This document shows, piece after piece, positions 5,108-5,440 of a stretch of 5,440 nucleotides of DNA. The position numbers and the translations under genes are program-made. The stretch comes from Planococcaceae bacterium UBA3378 (lineage in GTDB: Bacteria; Bacillota; Bacilli; Bacillales_A; Planococcaceae): assembly GCA_002359075.1 (NCBI GenBank), contig DEQA01000027.1, positions 1-5,440 of the forward strand. Reading direction: 5' to 3'. The notes under the pieces were generated by a model. The model was not told where the DNA came from. It saw nothing but the letters and a program-made list of their open reading frames with translations, and did no database searches. Within the stretch, counting starts at the first letter, position 1, and every line of letters begins with the position of its first letter.

Positions 5108-5169
5108 TGCCTTTCTATGAATAAAACATGATAATAAGTGACACAATACAACAACTACTATAGGCAGTT
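5105..5169 (+). promoter_or_regulatory. Alternative leader pairing B, exclusive with hairpin A
   Basis: AACTGCCT (5105-5112) is perfectly complementary to AGGCAGTT (5162-5169), giving an 8-bp stem over a 49-nt loop. The bases AAC (5105-5107) also belong to hairpin A, so both cannot fully form together. The downstream arm ends 16 nt before the Shine-Dalgarno of the CwlO-like gene. Confidence 0.35.
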
Positions 5170-5201
5170 TCCGATATTTACAGAAAAGAAGGTTTGCAGA
5201 A

Positions 5202-5440
5202 TTGAAGAAGAAAATGATAAGACCTATGCAGTGCGCTGCATTGCTGTTGGCATCCTCTCTATTTATTGATACGACTGGTTCAGCTGCAACACTTGATGAA
5301 TTAAAGCAGGAACAGCAGCAAAATGAGTCGCAGAAAGGTCGCCTACATACGGAGATCAAAGATAAACAAACGAAGATGGATGATATTGAAGCGACACAAA
5401 CAAAGGTATATGACCAAATCAAAAAGCTGGATGATGAAAT
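5202..5440 (+). CDS. CwlO/YvcE-like secreted peptidoglycan hydrolase, N-terminal part (truncated by window end)
   Basis: Only the first 79 codons are present. Residues 1-29 form a Sec signal peptide: a basic start (MKKKMIRP), a hydrophobic core AALLLASSLFI and a cleavage site after S-A-A at 29. The mature part begins TLDELKQEQQQ and continues as a charged coiled coil rich in K, E, D and Q. This is the arrangement of CwlO/YvcE-type and related murein hydrolases, in which a long coiled coil precedes a C-terminal NlpC/P60 or M23 peptidase domain. Such enzymes open peptide cross-links during wall elongation and in Bacillus are controlled by WalRK and the FtsEX complex. The start is TTG at 5202-5204, with AAGAAGG nine bases upstream; the next in-frame ATG (5214) is too far from that site. 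The catalytic domain lies outside the window, so the exact family is inferred. Confidence 0.72.
   Translation, partial: MKKKMIRPMQCAALLLASSLFIDTTGSAATLDELKQEQQQNESQKGRLHTEIKDKQTKMDDIEATQTKVYDQIKKLDDE

Noticed and set aside
4749..5200. c-di-AMP (ydaO/yuaA-type) riboswitch, often found before wall hydrolase genes
   Set aside because: I looked for the GGGGGACC-type and GCTAACCTCG-type conserved segments and did not find them.
5036..5422. 128-codon minus-strand frame at the right end
   Set aside because: It is antisense to the signal peptide and coiled coil of the CwlO-like gene, is cysteine/serine-rich in a way typical of shadow frames, and has no plausible start site.

Overview
The window looks like a chromosomal segment of a low-to-moderate GC Gram-positive bacterium of the Bacillales. 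The reasons are strong purine-rich Shine-Dalgarno sites in front of almost every gene, ATG/GTG/TTG start choice, a typical Bacillales gene set (GNAT acetyltransferases, Nudix, peptidase E-like protein, CwlO-like cell-wall hydrolase) and no sign of phage or insertion-sequence genes. Genus cannot be fixed from the sequence alone.

Region 1 (about 144-3461, minus strand) is a compact cluster of five genes with gaps of 13 to 33 nt, read leftwards and probably one operon. In transcription order it encodes a single-domain GNAT acetyltransferase, a two-domain GNAT acetyltransferase, an S51 (peptidase E-like) serine peptidase, a Nudix hydrolase, and a third GNAT protein of the GNAT_acetyltran type. 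All are small cytoplasmic enzymes that modify or hydrolyse small molecules. The sequence does not reveal a shared substrate. I found no convincing sigma-A promoter or intrinsic terminator for this operon.

Region 2 (3462-3854) is mostly non-coding. It holds a small palindrome upstream of the operon, a 32-codon plus-strand ORF or gene remnant (3705-3803), and a rho-independent terminator reading leftwards (3802-3834) that ends the next gene.

Region 3 (3855-4612, minus strand) holds a 208-residue all-helical protein that I read tentatively as a divergent protoglobin/globin-sensor-like domain without an effector domain. A possible 47-codon hydrophobic ORF in front of it overlaps its start.

Region 4 (about 4613-5201) is the most unusual part: a long intergenic region with layered structure. 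It contains an extremely AT-rich block with a good plus-strand promoter (TTTACA-16-TATGAT) overlapped by a WalR/PhoP-like direct repeat. Next comes a compact element with three nested or adjacent inverted repeats that begins almost exactly at the predicted transcription start. After that is an eight-unit degenerate tandem array (core AATACCCGCG) whose best units are spaced exactly 21 bp. Last are two overlapping, mutually exclusive hairpins.

Region 5 (5202-end, plus strand) is the truncated 5' part of a secreted coiled-coil protein resembling the N-terminus of CwlO/YvcE-type D,L-endopeptidases. It starts at TTG. Region 4 may be its long regulated leader, or may encode a separate small RNA.
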